Shown here: positions 61,301 through 64,000 of the stretch, piece after piece | How the letters are laid out: every line of letters begins with the position of its first letter | Position numbering within the stretch: position 1 is the stretch's first letter | NCBI GenBank assembly: GCA_948607205.1 | Contig: CAPERS010000006.1 | Span: forward strand, 3,583 to 67,582 | From: an uncultured Eubacteriales bacterium | Lineage (GTDB): Bacteria; Bacillota; Clostridia; Christensenellales; UBA1242 | Direction: 5' to 3' | DNA length: 64,000 nt | Made by a program: the position numbers and the translations under genes | Notes under the pieces: model-generated | The model's database searches: none | Told to the model about the DNA's origin: nothing | What the model saw: only the letters and a program-made list of their open reading frames with translations

Positions 61301-63721
61301 AAGGTCAAGCATAGCATTTGTTGGAAGCATTTGTTTTTCAATCAACTCAGTCAAAAAGCCTGTTTGAGAAGTTTCTGAAAAATATGTTAATTCTTTGATA
61401 GGGAAGAATTTATAATAACCATAAGTTTGAGCGCCACTGTCTTTGTTTTGCCAAGAGAAGATAAGTGGCTGATTTGTCAATGGGGTTGAAAGGGCGGTGT
61501 TTGCAATGTCATATCTGGTTGAACTTTCAGCGCTGACATTTCTGGCTGAAATTTTTCCAATTTCAGTTGTGTCAATTGTGAAAGTTCGAACGTTTGGCTC
61601 ATTTGAAGAGGCAGAATAAATTTCGATTGTCACATGTGAGTTTTTGTATCTGCCCGCATTTGAGATATAAACTTTTCTTGTGCCGTCTATGTTCTCAATG
61701 CGTATATCATTTCTTTCGCTTGCTGGCAAATTGTTGATGTTTGTTTTTTCAAGCAAAATTTGACCTTGAGCGTTTGTTTGACGAATTGTCAAGTTGATTG
61801 TCACATTCGCATCAAATGCAGAAACTGAAGAAAGGTCAGTGATAACAACCGACTTGTTTGTGAAGTCTTTTGCGTAAACATCTTTGCCATTTTCGCCTTC
61901 ATCTGTTTTAACGTTGACAGCAGGCGTGGTGTTTTCAATTGTGAAATATAAAACTTGAAGGTTATAGAAAGTTGATTGTCCTGAGCCAGAACCTGAAACA
62001 AGGTTTTCAAATTGATATTGCAAAATATACAAATAAGTTCCTGTGCTGTTTTGGTTAAATCCGTTGAATTTGCTTAAGTGTTCAAGTTTGATTTCGCCGT
62101 TAACTTTGGTCACTTGCAAAATTGCACTGCGTTCATTGTCAACCTTTGCAAGATTTAAAAATTTAATCGGTGGTTGATTGGTCTTAACTGGAGTGAGGCT
62201 ATTTATTTGAGTTTTAATGTTTTCAACAAAATTATCGCTATTACTTTCAATTTCAACTTTTTTTAATTCAGACCAATAGCTATTTTGCGGAGTTGTGTTA
62301 ATTGGCTTTATTAACTTTCTTGTGATGTCTGCGCTTTCGTCAATTGTGTAGCCAGATTCATTTGAACCTTCAAAACTTTTGAATTCAGAAATTTTGTTTG
62401 TTCCTGTCACAAGGTCAGGGTTGTTATAATCGGTGTGGAAGGTTTGAAATCCATAAATGAACAAACGCTGATTTTGTGATTTAAACTTTGTGGTGTTGTC
62501 ACCTTTGAGGTTGTTGAGTGGAAGGTAATATTGTTTTTTTGATGAAACGACATTTCCTGCTTCATCTTTGACTTCAGGAACAGTGTAAAGGAAAGAATAT
62601 TCAATTTCATAAGTTCCGAGGTCGTTGAAGTAAAGTATAACTTCGTCACCAGAAATATATTTAAATTTGAAAATATTATCATTTTCAATAACATTGCCTT
62701 GACTGTCTTGCAAGATGATTTGGTCGTTGTCGTCAACATAAACGGTTGCAACATTTGTGATGTTGTCGATGTCGCTGTAACTTACAGTAAGTTGGAATTT
62801 GTTTTTGTTGTATGAAAATTTTGGGATGTCATCTGTGTAGTTGTAAAAGTAATATTGCGAATAAAGATTGTTTGCCACGTTTGCAGTTCTAACATGTTCG
62901 GTCTTGATGGTTGGAATTTTTGTTAAAGAGTCAAAGTATACATTTGAATTGAAGATATAGAATGAATAGTAAAGTTTTTCAGGAGTTGATGTATAACTGA
63001 ATCCGTCATTTGTTGTGCGGTGAACCATTGGTTCAATAACAAGAGTGTAAAGCCCTTCCTCTTTCAATGTGACTTTGTGTGAGTCGGTTGCGGTTGGGCT
63101 CTTACTGAATCCAAAATCAGAGCCAAGACCAAAAGAAATGTTAAATCCTTGTGGAGTTGAACGGATGTCTTGTTCGATTGCGAAAGAATTTTCGTGCGAT
63201 TTTGCAAAGTTATCAATAGGTGCTTTTGCCAAAAGGTTGGTAAGCCCAGTTGTTTGCATTGCCTCATCTCTAGAAACGTTATAGTAAAGTGACACGTTGT
63301 TCAGATATGTAAAATAAAAGTATTCCTTTTCTTTCCCTGCTTCAACATTGTTCTTGTTTGGAATGTAAGCATAGTTTGTTCTCTCTGCCGTGTTTTTTGA
63401 GCCGTCGTTATTTATAATTTCAACTTCTCTTGTGATTGTGTCATTTCCAATTGAAAGATTGAAAGTTGAAGAAAAGTTCTCAACAAGAAAAAGGTTTTCA
63501 TTGCCACTGTCGCCGAACTTTTCGATAGAGTTGTTTGAGCCATTAAGTTCAGGCGTTGCCCAATATTCTGGCATTTCGTTATGGATTATCGAATTGATTT
63601 CAGCATCGGCGACATTAGCGAAATTTGACTTTTCAACTGATAAAAGCATGGATGAGCCAACTGCTCCCATGATTAAAAAAGAAAATGCGACTGAGCCAAT
63701 AACTTTCTTCAACTTTTTCAT
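55313..63721 (-). CDS. 2,802-residue membrane-anchored Ig-like surface protein
   Basis: The N terminus is a signal peptide (MKKLKKVIGSVAFSFLIMGA, residues 1-30). The C terminus has one transmembrane helix (WAIIAIVIAVMAAVAIIIIT) and a basic tail (KLRKKPKVK) with no LPXTG, so it is anchored by the membrane, not by sortase. The rest is built of at least seven Ig-like beta modules. Each ends in a strand such as GLYIFEVYD, GSYVVELF, GYYKVTFSA or GTYYIQVF, and each starts after a D-x-T-x-P motif (IDNTKPTF, IENTTPAV, IDFTAPTQ, LNTSPFV). ATG 63721 follows GAGAGGTC. It is likely exported by the SecA/SecE encoded here. Ligand unknown; adhesion or envelope function is inferred. Confidence 0.85.
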   Translation of the reverse strand: MKKLKKVIGSVAFSFLIMGAVGSSMLLSVEKSNFANVADAEINSIIHNEMPEYWATPELNGSNNSIEKFGDSGNENLFLVENFSSTFNLSIGNDTITREVEIINNDGSKNTAERTNYAYIPNKNNVEAGKEKEYFYFTYLNNVSLYYNVSRDEAMQTTGLTNLLAKAPIDNFAKSHENSFAIEQDIRSTPQGFNISFGLGSDFGFSKSPTATDSHKVTLKEEGLYTLVIEPMVHRTTNDGFSYTSTPEKLYYSFYIFNSNVYFDSLTKIPTIKTEHVRTANVANNLYSQYYFYNYTDDIPKFSYNKNKFQLTVSYSDIDNITNVATVYVDDNDQIILQDSQGNVIENDNIFKFKYISGDEVILYFNDLGTYEIEYSFLYTVPEVKDEAGNVVSSKKQYYLPLNNLKGDNTTKFKSQNQRLFIYGFQTFHTDYNNPDLVTGTNKISEFKSFEGSNESGYTIDESADITRKLIKPINTTPQNSYWSELKKVEIESNSDNFVENIKTQINSLTPVKTNQPPIKFLNLAKVDNERSAILQVTKVNGEIKLEHLSKFNGFNQNSTGTYLYILQYQFENLVSGSGSGQSTFYNLQVLYFTIENTTPAVNVKTDEGENGKDVYAKDFTNKSVVITDLSSVSAFDANVTINLTIRQTNAQGQILLEKTNINNLPASERNDIRIENIDGTRKVYISNAGRYKNSHVTIEIYSASSNEPNVRTFTIDTTEIGKISARNVSAESSTRYDIANTALSTPLTNQPLIFSWQNKDSGAQTYGYYKFFPIKELTYFSETSQTGFLTELIEKQMLPTNAMLDLSSQTGASDWTSYSNSVDFNQTIDASYVRSSAGLYIFEVYDQAGNVNFDAYFIDNTKPTFVLNSYNKESGVNSKSVLTANYSLSVNEVYDYHVQWAENKAIYVKYPSGSGMEDFFENVKQNAFNESDKLDSVLRTFFSENSKKLTTTATPPNPEISSYSSDYITVKILDDVYVKEATESQFKLKGTDSNQQKNEYYIDLFKIDNGETVASEGTHQVILRDMSNTLLSADSVYGYLNAPSAFVTINVTSDSSALKIVYADNKDQELNKSNFEYTGLLYVNEDGTQTSTNKQDGFDLSSNLNYKLSFLTPISVNEKQILLSFKPANEGAIVESVSMTYYAFTKKSDTFEGNVGKKDENNDLNNIAHFYTLEEEPSINNHNVFKYDAQVHYDDIIELPISTVGKYAEPGKYIFTRRYRTMPNSNKYDYFERQITMIVDNFNVISSQEQVSNKVDGDTYSSAESYVGGDILLSMYSNPGQSSLEISFPRYNAEGLNQGSFYKQQNGDTPTFSVETNKLPLTLNIPTDKYTTHYSYDAKTNTYTVYSNSELSNYGGAKYTIDKEGKITAYINDVEISCKNEQEAREFIQRASIAEYKLYAQITFTDAFGNKKLYKTNGNSVNGYLSIYQVSAFDKDVDQNAQPVQFTSPGSYVVELFQASNSVDDSIRKSYKFSFEIESNKPEFDILDSRNMKLESEKNSNQEETGNHFTNSQTLVIRWTDTDNKYLANIDKEAIRYSIYSASGGTLHRETVTKINSNNKVNTFDIDLKDYWQNGNYVDITMQFEGHEGNEEYYSTTTKRVYIDFTAPTQTLSSLMNNVTNAVPNFTKAFLESYTRDLYNAQNEKVEHTDMNTVSYSYTKNEGQFKNYSYMVNINFFSDMKQKISQNDNFGTKFAFYRKIEDLTTYVQVTKDNFSNNSSSHTSFEFLYLNSLENNKYYEIVERDMAGNMVVYLVKLIDSNAIASEKAITYTNDLLESLTDEEKSKSLTNEEAIKGVNIYSSTGLKFQSLQFLNDDWAVYITTAQNNTVAFMTSPNLDKGRIYKISILSNGTLGFEEVGIETLFFGVASSNVKHNLQIANRLEGKNSNVKVSIMNASLRTETGNDNGDPYLKIAHPTNEQVESNEQSHIFPVAITIEQLTQIDSTKSEWSTLKAFTNASGNPNGWESTETVIFNYSANGYLYIYIRLGANNQPIRYTIIDNFGNKTIVHQKANSENFDEITGDANIYQKVDSLGDITYISSKSIILTYQDSLFNVRISQYNNNDTWEPVTLKSESKPNSKDLFTIRFDRSDIVYRVQLVDKVDTNTIAKTMYIKVYDKLPKFSDKKTGNYITFKDASSEYIGLADTQQNLRVEFDGKTYMANASVISTFSNNVVLSAYPSVSANTNEQKPYLNQYKYSLHISKDDGKTWEEIKNPNSYIISGVGDYLILAKYDSEDVLTNECSLFILQINDSSKVFYTIYVDGKKVEKSDIVYTAPNGKQYDTNYMVNMRYSDKVPAKPGDSSVIPKPNIIPNDELGVQITLVEEGIATGTDVMIDIYQYRSDVSSGYFTIIYIPKSSSFLKQLYYTNESGVRKELIDKNSESIIVEKNKSNFSEVKLSWTSHYGIKENKIEIEISKLYQGRYVLLEDMPVYYDQASDTNYVYLTRAGSYQIKFHDSTEPENNVHKFGSGDYFSLIFLNTSPFVVTYTDPISLEAKTTEPINHAIYNGAVQLSLVDLNTYFTTAGYPQIHVTKNGKEYTGFTLANYVYTFTEPGYYKVTFSAQDKSSSTAIREEEYVFTILNPKESVLSYEITPYKNYYIEKIEKYNSKIEERVDITDELVKIIGNNLLTINDKDYLTRVLLSFSDELTGQGRYIITINTNDKSYSPITESKFTFMLWINSQVPPIAVSIADGGSTDGIINIDFNAKNIYETIGDCYIQIGSSRFDINEETLENYGGGLSITESGTYYIQVFTQSGVLLYSYKVTKTTPLNAWAIIAIVIAVMAAVAIIIITIKLRKKPKVK

Positions 63722-64000
63722 AATGACCTCTCTTTTAAAATGTCAATTTAATTTTATCATAAATTGGTCGAAATTCAAAATATTTTGGCAAAATATATAT
63801 AATAAATATATATTATATAATATAAACATAAAAATTGATTTTACTCTTATTAGAAAAACTTTTTTAAATAAAAATTTATTAAAATATTTAGAAAAAAGTA
63901 AATTAAAATGCAAATAAATTTTGAAATAGATTTTTATGAAATTATTTTTATTTTTCACAAAAAGTCATAATAAAGCGGTAAAATTGGCTAAAAAATGTAA
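63722..64000. other. AT-rich non-coding end of the window
   Basis: Very AT-rich, with TATATA runs near 63795-63825. No supported gene or RNA; the open frames here are low-complexity Phe/Lys/Ile strings. Confidence 0.5.

Noticed and set aside
63743..63958. A 71-codon minus-strand open frame at the right edge
   Set aside because: Low-complexity Phe/Ile/Lys composition in very AT-rich DNA, with no ribosome binding site.

Overview
The window is a low-GC, densely coded stretch of a Firmicutes (Bacillota) chromosome, most like an uncultivated gut Clostridia-type lineage. The evidence is the gene families (SigH-type sigma factor, Mini-III, HelD, WG-repeat and GLUG surface proteins, SHOCT protein), strong AGGAGG-type ribosome binding sites, TTGACA-17-TATAAT promoters and U-tailed hairpin terminators. 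No phage, IS element or Cas gene was seen.

Layout. 1-69: 5' end of a gene leaving the window. 0.24-3 kb: archaeal-type aspartyl- and asparaginyl-tRNA synthetases. 3.2-12.8 kb: a large GLUG/LamG-like surface protein behind a promoter with a ten-G run, then a ZIP transporter, U32 peptidase, alanine racemase and SHOCT membrane protein, ending in a 5'-truncated second copy of the GLUG surface gene. 12.9-20.6 kb (minus): tmk, an amine-dehydrogenase-like enzyme with a Cys-rich tail, uvrC, two WG-repeat proteins, hisS. 20.6-21 kb: gene-free DnaA-box cluster. 21-30.3 kb: helD, an unknown 540-residue protein, and gyrB-DUF488-DUF4406-gyrA. 30.5-35.7 kb: GtrA protein, small unknowns, M18 aminopeptidase, initiator tRNA. 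35.7-46.3 kb (minus): a giant 1,879-residue protein followed by ychF-mrnC-rlmB-sigH-metG. 46.5-55 kb (plus): secA, a SLOG/Xre regulatory cluster with three copies of one operator, an orphan HicB-like gene, rpmG-secE-nusG, a small gene, rplK-rplA, and a protein built of tandem RNA-polymerase alpha-CTD-like repeats. 55.3-63.7 kb: a 2,802-residue membrane-anchored Ig-like surface protein.

Most is housekeeping: translation (aspS, asnS, hisS, metG, rpmG, rplK, rplA, rlmB, mrnC, initiator tRNA), topology (gyrA, gyrB), transcription (sigH, nusG, helD) and secretion (secA, secE). The usual Firmicutes block mrnC-rlmB-sigH-rpmG-secE-nusG-rplKA is split in two here by the giant gene and secA.

The main things worth a second look are: a probable phase-variable promoter; a set of genes whose promoters sit exactly where a leaderless mRNA would start at the ATG; the tandem alpha-CTD-like protein; the SLOG/Xre regulon with its 14-bp palindrome; period-58/59 palindromic tandem repeats after rplA and asnS; and the DnaA-box cluster. 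Everything here was read by eye. No database search or computation was run.
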